Source: Cryptomeria japonica
Taxonomy: Eukaryota; Streptophyta; Pinopsida; Cupressales; Cupressaceae
Direction of reading: 5' to 3'
DNA length: 64,000 nt
Assembly: GCF_030272615.1 (NCBI RefSeq)
Contig: NC_081407.1
Location: forward strand, 434,342,730-434,406,729
Part shown: piece by piece, positions 35,158 through 47,346 of the stretch
Layout: each line of letters starts with the position of its first letter
Position numbering within the stretch: position 1 is the stretch's first letter
Program-made: the position numbers and the translations under genes
The notes under the pieces: model-generated
Seen by the model: the letters and a program-made list of their open reading frames with translations, nothing else
Databases searched by the model: none
What the model was told of the DNA's origin: nothing

Positions 35158-35574
35158 TCAAATCACTTCATCATATCAGTTTCTGAATTTATCTATCTAT
35201 CAAATCAATCTATCTATCGGTCTATTTTGCTCAATTGAGATTTTTATCAAATCTCATTAGGCCCCTATCAATGACGTTCATCTATCATGAGGTCATTATC
35301 AATCTTATCTCATCTCGCGCATGCATCGAGATAATCGGAACTGATCAACAAATTTAACAATAAGGAGCGTCTAATTTTATCAATTAGATAGCTAATCAAA
35401 TCTTACCCTATCAAAAATAAAAAAATCAAATCAAATCCTACTCTTTCAAAAATCAAATCCAATTGACAGCAAATTTGAAGAATCGAAAAATCAAATCAGC
35501 AAATTGAAATCAAAAAACCTTAGAAAAAATAAAAATAAAAAATAAAAAATAATAATAAATAATTTTTTTAAGCC

Positions 35575-35665
35575 TTGCGCTGGCGCAGGCGGTGCCGCCC
35601 GCAGCGCCCGCGGCGCCGGTGGCGGCCGCCGCCGGGCCTCCACCACCCCGCCTCTTCCCTTCCCA
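35575..35665. other. GC-rich island in element G 3' region
   Basis: About 90 bp of very high GC with many CpG (gcccgcagcgcccgcggcgc and neighbours) in otherwise AT-rich DNA, about 420 bp upstream of the antisense ORF. It could belong to its promoter or 5' leader; this is inference from position. Confidence 0.55.
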
Positions 35666-36354
35666 CCCAAAATTTTTCAAAAAAACAAATTTTTAAATGC
35701 ATGCATAAAATAAATAATTTTTTTTTTGAGATGCAAAGTGAAATTTTTTTGTAAAAAACCAAAAAAACCCATTTCACTAATCGAAAAACCCATCTCAAAA
35801 TGCCATTTTTTTTCCAACCCATCTGACGAAAACGCTAAAAAATGATTTTTTATGCTAACAGTTAATTTTTTTTTTAAAATCAACAAAGCTGGGTTTTCTC
35901 GAAGTACGTACCGGTGGACTGTATGCCGGAGGACGCTCATATCGCCGAACTCGCTCGAACCTATGTTGGTGATACGGGATCGCCATTTCCTTCCTCCAAA
36001 GCAATTTTTCTCCAACAACTGTAGTGCACAAATGAGGAATAAAAAAAAAGGATTGAACCTTTTTAAACTCATAATGGGGCATTTAAGTGGGATTTTTATT
36101 CCACTTATTGTTAATCATCTAATCAACTAATCAGTCTGGCAGGACGACATTTTCAAATTTCTTATCGGGAAATGAATCGGATTGACTCTACAAATCTCTA
36201 AACATCGGAAAATCATTAAAAATCTAAAAAATTCAAAATTTTCAAAAATTTCAAAAAAAAAAAAAAATCGCGAAAAATTCAAAAACATTTGAAAATTATC
36301 TGATTCATCTCCCAAGGGGGCATCCTCGCATCAATTTTTATCAATTAGAGTCTG

Positions 36355-36640
36355 GGACACCATATCGAGATTTATCATCTCCAAAATCAAAACCGCATCA
36401 TATCGAGATTTACCATCTCCAAAAATCGAATCAGTATCATATCGAGATTTATCATCTCCAAAAATTGAATTAGTATCGTATCGAGATTTATCATCTCCAA
36501 AAATTGAATCAGTATCGTATCGAGATTTATCATCTCCAAATTCGAATCGACATCATATCAAGATTTATCATCTCCAAATCAAATCGGTATTACATCGAAA
36601 CCAAATCCGCATCCAATCAAGATCGAATCTGCATCCTATC
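36355..36640 (+). repeat. About 39-bp tandem repeat upstream of element G 3' LTR
   Basis: Six to seven units containing catatcgagatttatcatct and ccaaaaatcgaatcagt, with drift towards the right end. It lies between the antisense ORF region and the polypurine tract. Confidence 0.87.
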
Positions 36641-36708
36641 AAAATCAATATCAAGAACATCATCAAATTGAGCTTTCTTTGAACCAATGCGTTGTCACAC
36701 ATTGCTTC

Positions 36709-36722
36709 AAAGAGGGGCAAAA
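36709..36722 (+). other. Element G polypurine tract
   Basis: The tract aaagaggggcaaaa abuts the 3' LTR start TGTATAC. Confidence 0.8.
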
Positions 36723-37781
36723 TGTATACACCTAAAACTGGTCTAAAGATAGTTAATTAAATACAGAGTTATTTGATTAATTCCCCTTCCCAATTAATTG
36801 AATTCACAAGCAATTTAATTAATTTCTCTATTCATCTACTAGGAAATAAATCTAAATGATTTATTTATATAGTTCATCTCACATCCCCCTTTGATTAATT
36901 AATTCTAAATTAATTAATGTCTCCCCATACTAATCAATTCTTTTAATCCCTAATTAAGGTTAACAAACTCAAGTTGGTTGAGATTAATTACCATTTTCCA
37001 ATTATTTGAATTTCTAAATTCAAATGAGCACATAGCTCCTAACTTTAACCACCCAACCTAACCATCCCCTAACTTAACCCATTCTATCTAATTTTGGGTC
37101 TAACTAAACCTATCCTATCTTGCACATTCTAACCTCCTTATCCTAACCTCTCATGGTGTGGATATTCTCTCCTTGAGACACATGACACTTTTGCCACATG
37201 TCTCCTCCCTTGGACACTTGCCCTCTCATGAGCAAGGCTCCTTGACACTTGTCACCACAGAGATGACAAGTGTCCCTTCCTCCAACCTCTTCTCCAACTT
37301 CTTCAATCTTGGCCCTTGATATCTTCAGATCAAATCTGGACCGTCGATTCCTGCCACCTTAGCTTTGGCCTTGGAATTCCTATAAATACCCCTCATTTGG
37401 AGCAATAAGGAGCCCATCTCATATCGATTTAGGCATCATCACTATAGGCAATTTGCATTTCAATTATCTAGTAATTAGGTTTGGATTTATCATAGCATGT
37501 TCATCTAGGTTCTTAAATCATGCATTTCATATCATCTCCATAGTCAATCATGATCAATTAGCTACTCAACTCTTGAGTTGTCACTTTGGAGGTCATTGCT
37601 CCGCTGAGAGCCCATCAATCCAACACCTTCAAGGTCCTCAAGAATAGAGGAAAATGGAACATTTCAAGGAAGGCTTATGGTTTGCATCTTTGGTTTAAAT
37701 TTTCAATTAAGCTTTTCAATTATGTTTTTATTGTCTCATTATATGTGTATGCCTTATAATAACCACATTTTTAGCATCACG
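36723..37781 (+). repeat. Element G 3' LTR
   Basis: The partner of 20536-21595, ending CATCACG where the 5' copy has CATCACA. Followed by the GATAG duplication. TATA box at 37381-37388. Confidence 0.95.
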
Positions 37782-37857
37782 GATAGGAATAGTCAGTTTA
37801 TGGGCCATCAGATCAGGATCTATCACAAGTGATTTAGCTCTTCTCTAAGGAACCAAA

Positions 37858-37870
37858 GCTTTGATATGAA
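37858..37870 (-). other. Element A primer-binding site (decayed iMet type)
   Basis: On the minus strand ttcatatcaaagc follows the 5' LTR, against TTGGTATCAGAGC expected. The gag ATG at 37808 lies about 50 nt further on. Confidence 0.7.
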
Positions 37871-37871
37871 T

Positions 37872-38847
37872 TATTGAATGCATGGGCAACTGAGAGAGGG
37901 GATGAATCAGTTGATAACTTGAATCAATTTATTTATCCTTTTGCACATTTGGAGTAACCAACATAATTAATTAAGACAAATATAGCATGAAAACACAAAC
38001 ATACAACATATCACAATGAACACTAGATATGACGTGGAAAACCCAAGAAGGGAACAACCACATAGAATGTTAGTTATCAATATAAAACACTGGTTAAGGT
38101 GATTTTTACAAAGGGTGGCTCACTGTCAGAATGCTCACTACCTAGAAAAAGGCTCACTAACGAGGAAAGCAAGAAAGAAAGAATCCGCCACTGTATCATA
38201 ATTTGCAAAATCAGACTGCTTCTGGTGCCTCAACACTAACACACTTTCACACAACATCAACAATCATATCCTTCCTTATGAATCTCACATATCTTCAATA
38301 ACAATGTCATGCTTTTTCATACTAACTTATCCAAATCATTCTCATAGATATACTGTCTTTTGGGAAGCATAATCTTCCAAGTCGGCCAAGAAAGGGATCT
38401 AAAATAGGTCAACAGTAAAAATTCTAGTGGTGGGAATGAATGAGAAGTAGGCCATACCACAATGCACGTCAACAGTTAGATCAACACGTTACAACCATTA
38501 CAAATTTTAGATCCAAATCATGACTCACACGTTATACCGAAGCCACTACACATCCTCAAATTTTAGACTTAATCTGGTCCCAAAAATCATTGCCCAAAAC
38601 ACAAAAAAAAAGAATGAAATCAATATATACATGAATGCAATCGATCAACACCATATTGATAGATAGAAATATCTGAATGATTATCAACTCAACTAATCCA
38701 TACAAAAACACATCTTGTAGAGCACCAAATATTTTAGGAAAACATCTTTCAGATCACCAACATGAAGAACACATGTTGACACTAATGAAAACCATTATGT
38801 TGACATAAATGACAACCAATCATATCATCAACATCACATTTGGAATA
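37872..38847 (-). repeat. Element A 5' LTR
   Basis: The partner of 10412-11413. On the minus strand it begins at 38847. The outer terminus reads tttggaata where the other copy has tttgcaaca, so the terminal CA has decayed. It is directly followed on the plus strand by the duplication GAGGT (38848-38852). Confidence 0.9.
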
Positions 38848-38852
38848 GAGGT

Positions 38853-41641
38853 AACCTACTCAACTTGTTTTATGACTTGCCCATCAACTAATGAAGTTAA
38901 TAGTTTGACTACTTCTAAAGACTTTGTTATCTTAACTAACATAGTGGTGAGTTGTTCCACTTGTGCCTTAAGCTTATCTTTCTTGACCTTCTCTTCACTG
39001 TATCTTGCCACAAGAGCGTCAAAAGTTGACTGAGTGTCTTCCACTATGCCTTCGTCAATTTGCTTCCCAAGCTTGACCCTTCTCATCACATAGTCCTCTT
39101 CTTGGACTTCACTTATATTTTTATCAGGAGGAAGCTCCACTATTTATGCATATTTGTTATTGGAACTATCCACCTTGACCGTTGAGATGGTTTTGGCTTT
39201 CTTTATGGTCTTTAATTTGGTAGACACCAGTTGACCAAAAGCAAAATCATTAGGAGAAATAGCTTGCTTCTTCCTCTTAGCAATATTAGAAAGTAACCAA
39301 GGTGGTAAATTGGAATCATCATCAACACCTGTAGCCAATTCTTGGAAAGTTCCTTGGCCTTGAACAAAAATGATTACAATTGGGAGAGTGGAAGTCATAA
39401 TAGAAGATGTATTTTTAGTAGTTGACACATTGGGTAAGAGCCCCATATCAAACATGAACTTGTCAAAATTCTCAAACATAGATGTGGATACTTTGCACAA
39501 ATTTTGAAAAGTGGAAAACACATTCTCAATGTTATTCTAAGGAGTATCCAAGACAACTTAATTAGTAGCATAAGAAGGGACAATAAGAATGGTTGCACTA
39601 GGAGAATATAACACATGAAATAATGGGCCCAAATGGTACTAATTAAAAAATATGAACCTGTGAAGATGGAGCAACTGAAATAGGACTTGATATATGTGGA
39701 ACATGTCCTTCTGGGAATCTCTAATAAACTTTTTTAATCAAATTCTTCTTCTTCTCTCTCCTCATGATGTTGTTGTTCTTCTCCAAGTTGATCCACATCA
39801 ATAGGCTCATCCTCACACTCCCCTTCTTTTGATTCTCGTTCTTTCTCGTGATAAGAATATAAAGTAGAATATTTTCTTGTTCCTTCCTTTTACTTGTTCC
39901 TACATTGAACTTGTACTTGGGAGCTTTAGGGGAAGCAAAAAGGTGTTGTCTGTTCTTTGTTCTTAGCATTGATCTCTTTCCAACAGGTCTAGCAGTATCA
40001 TCTTATAATCCAGTGGTAAATGATTTCAATTGGATTCCTTTTTGTGTTAACTAAATATTTATATTTACTAGAATCCTTTGAAATCTAGCTCTTATAAAAA
40101 CCACTTCCTTTTGAGACCATTGGATAAAAGGGAGAGAAGTATTAGCAACCTTCCTATTTTCATAAATAGGATTTAGGACATTACCATCATCAACCAAGTC
40201 ATCAAGAACATCTGCTAGGTTGAGATTGACTATTTGATCCTTGGTGAGGCGACAGTAATCAAGTTTCCTGATATCTTCCTTAGTTCTGCAATCTATCCAG
40301 ATATCCTGAATTTTATGAACATGAGTATAGTTCTTTTTCAACTTGTTCTTCATACCTATGTAGTCAAAATCACTCCTGGACTTGAATTGTTTCATTTTCA
40401 CTCTTCTTATTTCATCTTCCATAGCTCTTGCTTTGAAAATTGAATTGATAGACTACCTCCCAATAGACAATAAAAATTTGAATCCTGTTTTATGAGAACC
40501 CAATTGTTTCTCATGAACCACCACCATTTTCCTTGTCAACTCCATTAGAACAATCTTGTCAGATGGATAACTTGGGAGCATGAAAGGTTGATCATCATAA
40601 CACCCTATCCTTAGATAGGTGAAGGTAGGAAACTGTAAGAACATACATCCATATTGATTGACGACCTCCCAAGCTTCATTAGAAACCCTATTCTTCTCAA
40701 GTTTCTCATCAAACATGCACATATAGGAACCAAATAAGGCATCATTAACTCTTCTAAATGATGTACGTTTCTTAAGAGTCAATTGGGAATGGTGTTTCCA
40801 ACCAAGATTTGTCTTCTATCTCCTTTCAAAGATAAACTTGCAAAATTCCTCATAGAGACAACAACATAAACCAAGTAGGAAGTCATACAAAACTTCAAAG
40901 TGGTAGGTACCTTAGTGAGTTGCTCGCACAAGGCATCACTGATGTTCTTAGCCCAGAATATCTTCTTATTGTTCTATTTAATGATGTGAATGTATTGATA
41001 CATACACTAATAATATGTATTGGAAGTAGGAAGCTCTTTTACTCTGTTTAGAAGAGTAATCAACTCACTTCCTTCTTCAAGTCACTTCGAGGGAAGGTCT
41101 TGGGATATCTGGAAATCATAGGCCTAGGAGTCTTTAACCAATTATCATTCATATTACTCCTATATTTATCTTAGTGTTTCTCATAATAGGCCTCAAAAAA
41201 CTTTAAACCTATATTTGTATATTTACCTATACTGGGACACTTGAATAAGGAATCAAAGAAATCCTCATTCAACATGATCACTTTCTTGTCATCTACATCT
41301 TTCACACTTCGACTCACAGGATCAAAATGATTTGCCATTGCAAGATTGAACTCTAGATTCTGAGATGACATAGGGAAAGATGCAACCATATGAATACTAC
41401 TATTAATGGTGGGTTCTATTAGATATTAATGTGAGAGATTATCATCTTGTATCAGAAGCTCGTCAATACCCACATGGCCTATTTTAGTGTCCCTAATATT
41501 TGTGAGGTTTGATGCCATTGCAGATGGTGAAAAGATTGGACGAGGATCTTGTTTCTTGAACTTCATCGTCTTCTTTCCTAGAGATGATTCCAACATCTGT
41601 AAAGAACTTGAATTGCATCGGAGTTCAAAAAAGCCCTCCAA
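38853..41641 (-). pseudogene. Element C ORF, N-terminal and central part (unknown protein)
   Basis: Consecutive open segments on the minus strand form one long degenerate ORF. 41641-41426 includes MASNLTNIRDTKIGHVGIDE. 41389-41171 has VIMLNEDFFDSLFKCPSIGK and YTNIGLKFFEAYYEKH. 40782-40453 has LVGNTIPN-like then KRTSFRRVNDALFGSYMCMF. 40422-40051 has MEDEIRRVKMKQFKSRSDF and NLNLADVLDDLVDDGNVLN. 39521-38853 ends in coiled coil (KDKLKAQVEQLTTMLVKITK). Removing element A joins it to 10411-9670, giving about 1150 codons. I recognise no known domain. The position just after the primer site and leader is that of gag. A gag-like function is inferred from position only. Confidence 0.5.
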
Positions 41642-41740
41642 AATAAGACAAAAACATCATCGTGGAAAAATATATTCAATACTGGGAGATCTTCAACATT
41701 GGAACAATTTCTATAATTAGAAAAAAATCTAAGTATTAGA

Positions 41741-42787
41741 TGTAAATTGGGTCTATGGCTTGACTTGCATATTGATAAAATTGGACATATTCATTGTTTA
41801 GATGCAAATCGGGTCTACGGACCCCCATTTACACCTAAAAATGAAAAGCATATGTATCATGTAAATCAGATCTATGGGCTCAATTTACACCTTGGAAAGG
41901 GGGTGTAAAACAAGGTTCAAGTGATTCAGGTCCATAGGCCTGGACAACACATAAAATAGATGATTTGGGGTGTAGTTCAGATCTATGGACCCGAACCACA
42001 TTTCATTTGGTTCGATTCAAACTTGGAAAAAACTTGCATACTATTTTGTAGTTTAGGTCCATAGGCTCAAACTACACCAATGAACATAGACAATGGTGTC
42101 ATTTGGGTCTATGGACTCTATTGACACCAAACAACAATGGTGAGACTTTCGGTGCAGTTCAAGTCAATGAACCCGACTACACCAAACAACAGTGTAGTTC
42201 GGGTCCGTTTGGCCTGAACGACACCGTAGCAATGTAGTGAATAAAAAATGACAATGTGGATAGGTCTATCGACTCACACTACATGAAACAACAACAGTGT
42301 CTTGCATAGGGTGGGCCGGTAGACCCTGGCTGCACAACATGCAACAAATTCAAAGGATAAAACAACAACAACAAAGTATGGACTCGAACCACATGATAAT
42401 GCAAAAAATTATTATATGATTCAAAGCCATGAACCTGACTCACACTATCAGTAAGATAATTTGTAGGGTGCAAAAAGAGAAGGGAAGCTCATGACCAGGA
42501 GTGCAAAAAAATGAAAGGAAAGAAAACATACCTAGATAAAAAATGACTTGAGAAAACATGAAAATGAATAAAATTGATAAGCTTTGCCTTTTGATTCGAA
42601 AGAAAAGGTAGAAAAGAAATGAAAAATGCTTAAAGGATGGATTCAAAGGGGAAAAAGAGACCTAATAAAACTCGAACTTCTGAAACATAAATGCTCAATT
42701 CGTGGGTAATAAATGAGATGCAAATCGGGTTCATGGACCCGATTTGCACTCAAATGTGCATTTTGGATCCATGAACTCGATTTGCAC
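41741..42787 (-). repeat. Array of about 15 imperfect palindromes in element C leader
   Basis: About 30-bp imperfect inverted repeats with a shared core like gggtctatggaccc recur every 35-90 bp. They lie near 41741, 41801, 41861, 41921, 41971, 42048, 42095, 42151, 42191, 42254, 42419, 42719 and 42755, with weaker ones around 42300 and 42370. The best, 42719-42748, has perfect 12-bp arms (tgcaaatcgggt and its complement) around tcatgg. They lie between the decayed primer site and the ORF, so each would form a hairpin in the transcript leader. Confidence 0.85.
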
Positions 42788-42890
42788 ATAAATTACAAAC
42801 CAAGTTTAGGGTTGGGTCTAAGATTCAACAATACACTCAAATAACCAAAAATAAAACTAACTTGAAATTGATACCAGAGATGAATAAATC

Positions 42891-42902
42891 GCTCTGAAAC
42901 CA
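42891..42902 (-). other. Element C primer-binding site (iMet type, decayed)
   Basis: On the plus strand gctctgaaacca, one mismatch from the complement of the initiator-Met primer site. It gives C's orientation as minus and implies that a 5' LTR should follow on the right, where only about 56 bp of candidate sequence remain. Confidence 0.6.
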
Positions 42903-42989
42903 AAAGAGCTTAGAGTTTATGGGATACGATTTGGACAAAAATCATGGGGGTTATCCCAAAATTGTGCTTAGTTGAAATTGTGATAACAA

Positions 42990-43470
42990 AACACTAGGTA
43001 TTCTCAATCCTTTCTGGGTTACTATTATTCTTCCAATAAGTTTGGTCATATATCCCTTAATTCTAAGAGTAAAATAACAAGAAATGATTATATGAATGGT
43101 AGATTTTCCGCATCTCAAAGATACAATGCTATGTGTCCTTAATCTTTCCATGGTTACTACTATACATGTAATAACTTTGGTCATAAGGCTATAGATTTCA
43201 TATCTAAAGCAAGAGGAGATAATTTTAGCCTAGATTACAATATTTTCTACTACAAGTTCTATAACTTAGGACATAAGGCCAAGTATTGGAAAAGTAATTA
43301 TGTAAAATGATTTGTTTAGAAAAAGAAAAAGGAAGACACCATGAATGTGCAAAGGCGCGATACTACAAAAGCATGGAGGAAGTAACAAGGACAATATGAT
43401 GAAAATAATAAATACACTATGTTTGTTCATGGTTCTAAAAACATTTTAATAAATTAAGTCAAAACTATGA
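42990..43470 (+). pseudogene. Element B ORF1, 3' part: degenerate zinc knuckles
   Basis: The translation shows three knuckle-like units: GYYYSSNKFGHISLNS, GYYYTCNNFGHKAIDF and FYYKFYNLGHKAKYWK. The GH is kept, but most metal-binding Cys are replaced by Tyr or Ser. They resume element B's ORF1 after the element C insertion and correspond to the better-kept knuckles of element D. Not functional. Confidence 0.6.
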
Positions 43471-43898
43471 CTTAGGGGGAGTTACAATTTGGTAATCTTT
43501 TTAACTCCTTGCAAAGCATGAGATACTGAAGTTTTCAATATACAAGTTGAACTATCATCTTCAAGATATGAATGAGAAGTTAGTTCAAGGCTCTTCGTAG
43601 AGTTCTAGAGCAAAAACACTTTCTATGGAAGGTTGCATAGTAATTATGGATACTTGTGATTACACAAAACAATGAATAAGCAACTTTCTTCCAAGGACAA
43701 ATGCATTTATTACAAGGTGTTTGTAAAGATGAGAAGACTACTTAGTCCTATTTAGTCAAATTTTATTTCATTTAAAAGTGTTCAAGAGAGAAGAAGACAT
43801 TCAAGCATTTTCGAGTGTGAAAGGAAAAACCCTAGCGAGGTTTGATAAAGGTATTCTATCATCAAAACCCTGGTTTCTAAATTTTTGAAGAAATTATC

Positions 43899-46800
43899 AT
43901 GGCTACTCCACAAGTTTACAATGCCATTGAAAGACCACAACCAAACCACAAATAATTCCCTTATATAGCAAGAACAAATGATAAGAGTGGATCTTTCTCC
44001 TTTGTTCTAGCTAATGTTGTGTACATAGAGGATGTCTGGATTTATATTCACTCTAAGAAAGATGAAATCGACCACACCACATTTGAAGAACTCGGATACG
44101 AACTCTTTGATGGCAATAACTATTACAAATTGTATTATGCAAATATGGAAAGAAAGTGTTTGGAAACTTGGAAAGATTGCCCTAATTTCTATTATGAGTA
44201 TGAATAGGTCAAATACGTGTTGAGCTTAATTCATGATGATTTCATGTATCTTAACAAACCATGCATGATTAACAGGAAGGCAATTGAAGTTGTTACTAGC
44301 TTAGGCTCCACCAGACCTGTCTCGATAATGAAGGCAATAAAAAAGGAGGTCATTAGACTAATTGGCATAAAATTTGGTAAGAGAATCCTAAATGTCAATG
44401 ACATAACCGACTTAGGGGTCAAGTACACCACCATGGAGATTGCTTACAAAATTTATTACATAAATAGAGAAGGATCTGTAACTACCACCACAATTCATAC
44501 TACATACCAAATGGTAAAAAAGGCAAAGATTTTGATCTTTATGAAGTTGCGAGAGGACAACTTCTCAAAAACAAGAAGTAAGCAAAATAAACTAGATAAA
44601 AATCTAGGTATGGAACCCTAATTATTTGTTTAATGCTCCATTTCCTAAATGAGCTACCTGGGTTCAAGGGTAAGATTCACCAAAACACATATGTTAGTTG
44701 ATGCACAATTATGTTATCACGTGAGAGGATATAGGGTTGACAATACTTGAGATCGAGCTTAATGGGGTTTCTTTAAAGCATTTGAAAAGGACATGTAGAA
44801 TAGGTTTATAATCCCTATTAACACGATAATGAAATATGAAGGTAAGAATACATCTGTAGTACATAAGGACAACTATTACATGGAGTCTGTAGAGCCTAGG
44901 ATAGTTTTGATTCCCACACTTTCATATGAGATCACGAAAGACAATATAATTAGTTATGTTGATATCTTTCTCAACCATCCTAAAGAATCCACTATTGAAA
45001 GGTTTGGGACACATGATAAGATCATAGAGAAGTGAGATAAGAGAAGTTGTGAGGAGAACAAGAACACAAAAAATTCTATAAAATATGGGTCATTCCATTA
45101 GAACCCTCCACTGAAGCTACTACAGTGGATTCCCAATCCAAACTAGAGAAGACTCAAGGACCTAGAAGCTCAGATAGATCTTCTTTTGCCACTGCAACCA
45201 CTCCACGACCCTCTAGATCCACACTATCTACATCCTCAAGAAAGAGGACTACATCTGATCCTTTAGCACCAAAGAAATCTCAGAAGGGAGACATACTAGA
45301 CAAAAATAGTTACAAAAGAGAGAAGGTGAAGATTGTAAATACTAATGATGATGAAGAAGAATAAGCATCAATGTTAAAGAGGAACGGGAAGAAAACTAAT
45401 CAAAATCCTTTGATAGCCCCTCCTCAAGATCTTCTCTAGTTGGAGGTTGTCCTCAGTAGAATTGAGCAATACAATATTCCCAACAATATTTTAGACCTTT
45501 TCTGGAGGCACCTCCTTTTTATCAGGCTACTATTGAAAAGGCAATTGTCATGTATATGATGAAATACAATGTGTCTCTAAGTGACATCTTAGATCAAATT
45601 TTGGAAAGACTTGCAAAGGTTTTTAGACCAAAGGAAGGAGATGCCCTCAATATGACGAGATCCTATATCTCTCAAGTTGAGAAAGGTATAGATTAAGTTC
45701 ATGTTCCTCCTTTGGTTAACACTAATAAATGAGACTTACAAGTGGGAAAAGCCATTGATCTACATGATATACCAAAAGAATTCATATAAGATCTATAGAT
45801 CTTTCATCCTTTGATGTTCCCATATGAGAAAATGTTGAGAAACTATAGCAAGAAGAACAAGGAAAGGAAACTGGCCCTCCAAAGAACATTGAACAACAAA
45901 CCATGGATGCACAAAATCCAAGGAAACAAAGAGAGTTTAATGTCCCTCCATCGAGGAACACAAATCAAAATGAAGAACAAAATATTGTACATACTATTGG
46001 ACATGAGAAAAAGGTAGATGATGACACCAAAAATAACCTTGAGAAAGGTCAGAATACTATAGAGAAAATAGTTGAGAAACAAACACCTGATACTCTTAAG
46101 GCAAATTTTGAAATAGGTCAAGATCCTCTTCTCCCTTAACAAATTCATTTAAAGACCTATTGCAATTAAAAAGTGAAATTCCTACCTATGGAAACTCGAT
46201 AGCTATTGCAATTTCCAACACATGATGGGATCTATTTAATATTTCTCCCCTTCATAAAATTCAACTTGAAGACGTGTTGCATTCATCAACAAGGAAGGAG
46301 ATACTTCAACAACACTTGGAGAATACTAAATTAGTGGATGAGGCTATACAGGTAACTTATGAGGGTTTGCTAAAAGTAAGTATTTAGTCATCTTTGATCC
46401 CACCTCAAAAGTTGAAACTATTATTGGACTCCTTCAAAGTCCATCAATTTCATATTGAAGAAAAGGCTAAACAAGTGACATCAATTAAAAATAAATGACA
46501 AAAGGTTGGTAGAGGCCTCTAATAACTGTGGCATTGCACACAACAAATTGCAAGAAAATATAAAGCATATTTAGAAATAGTTGGAAGATACCACCATGCT
46601 ATATCAATTTTGCTTGAAATGGCCAATATCAACAAAGAGCATAAATGACCAAATTGATTCTATTGAGTTATAGGTTATTCATATGGCTAGTAGTTATGAT
46701 CTTATGAAGGATACATATAGTGAAACAAGAGTAAAAATTGAAAATCAGTGTCTGAACTATCTTTGCTTCAAGATCAAAGAGAACACATCAAGGGACAATT

Positions 46801-47000
46801 AGTTAGCTAAGAGAAGTAAACTTAAGACTTGCATCCTTGACCGGTTTCCTATCTAATGTGAAGAAAATTGATCATACCATGAAGGTGCCAATTAGTGTCG
46901 ACGAGGCAGAGGACATGTACATTCAATTTGAATGTCAAAATATTATCTTTCTTCAACAAAAGTATAGTGGGACACAACTCTTGCTCAAATCAAGATAATT
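43899..47000 (+). pseudogene. Element B ORF2: long unknown protein
   Basis: It starts MATPQVYNAIERPQPNHK and stays in one frame with several stops to about 45033. Segments include ANVVYIEDVWIYIHSKKDEI, FEELGYELFDGNNYYKLYY, AIEVVTSLGSTRPVSIMKAI and ITDLGVKYTTMEIAYKIYYI. Frameshifts follow. A Ser/Thr-rich basic stretch (SRKRTTSDPLAPKKSQKGD, 45125-45364) and charged helical segments come next, to about 47000. No protease, integrase or polymerase motif was seen. It takes the place of pol, as ORF2 does in element D. I do not recognise the family. Confidence 0.5.
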
Positions 47001-47334
47001 TACAACAATATTTTACCCTCTAAGTGAGTTGTATATTGTTGTTGATAAAATAATTTTGTGATCATGTAGATATTCAAAAGATAAGTATGTGTCAATTTTT
47101 AAATTTTTGGTTTGTTGGCCAATACACAATGTACACACATCCTTGTAAAAGACGAACATTTTTGCTATATCAATTTTGAGGAGACTATTGGTACATCTTA
47201 GGTGGAGTTTGTAGTGGGTTAATACAGTTGGGGTATAATTTTGTAGCAAAATTAGTTGATGTCCCCTTACCCTTTTCCCTTGATGTCAAAGGGGGAGATA
47301 AGATACCATACAAATAAGTGTTATTGTCAATGAC

Positions 47335-47346
47335 AAAAGGGGAGAT
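47335..47346 (+). other. Element B polypurine tract
   Basis: The tract aaaaggggagat abuts the 3' LTR start TGTTGC. A second purine motif, ttgatgtcaaagggggagat, lies about 50 nt upstream (47280-47299). Confidence 0.82.

Larger units (their letters stand above)
20536..37781 (+). mobile_element. Element G: 17.2-kb Tat-lineage Ty3/gypsy retrotransposon
   Basis: LTRs of 1060 and 1059 bp (20536-21595, 36723-37781) are flanked by identical GATAG duplications (20531-20535, 37782-37786). Order: primer site, long leader with 21-nt repeats, gag, zinc knuckle, protease, G-patch, acidic linker, RT, degenerate RNase H, second RNase H, integrase, then a 5.3-kb 3' region with an antisense ORF. The second RNase H and the antisense ORF place it in the Tat/Ogre-like group. 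It inserted in element A's gag. The LTRs differ at about 20 positions by eye (about 98% identity), making it the youngest datable insertion. Stops and frameshifts in every coding part suggest it was dead, or helper-dependent, soon after or already at insertion. Confidence 0.94.
10412..38847 (-). mobile_element. Element A: Ty1/copia retrotransposon
   Basis: Paired LTRs (10412-11413 and 37872-38847) are flanked by identical duplications GAGGT at 10407-10411 and 38848-38852. On the minus strand the order is primer site, gag with zinc knuckle, protease, integrase, reverse transcriptase, RNase H, polypurine tract: the copia order. Without the two nested elements it is about 6.3 kb. Element G split gag after its ninth codon and element D split the reverse transcriptase. 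Many stops show it was inactive long before. It is the only element in the stack that carried a full copia pol. Confidence 0.93.
8701..42958 (-). mobile_element. Element C: second-level element, termini approximate
   Basis: This sequence interrupts element B's ORF1. Its coding remnants (41641-38853, then 10411-9670 after removing element A) read on the minus strand, and a decayed iMet-type primer site lies at 42891-42902. The proposed ends give TG at 8701 and CA at 42958, with flanks aaact (8696-8700) and aaatt (42959-42963), a 4-of-5 match. The right LTR is not recognisable: only about 56 bp separate the primer site from the element B sequence. It has either been deleted or the terminus is mis-assigned. 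Own length without element A is about 5.8 kb. No polymerase gene is seen. Confidence 0.5.

Noticed and set aside
37800-39140. Stretch right of the gypsy element as a separate small element
   Set aside because: It contains element A's 5' LTR, primer site and first gag codons and the continuation of element C's ORF, so it belongs to those elements.
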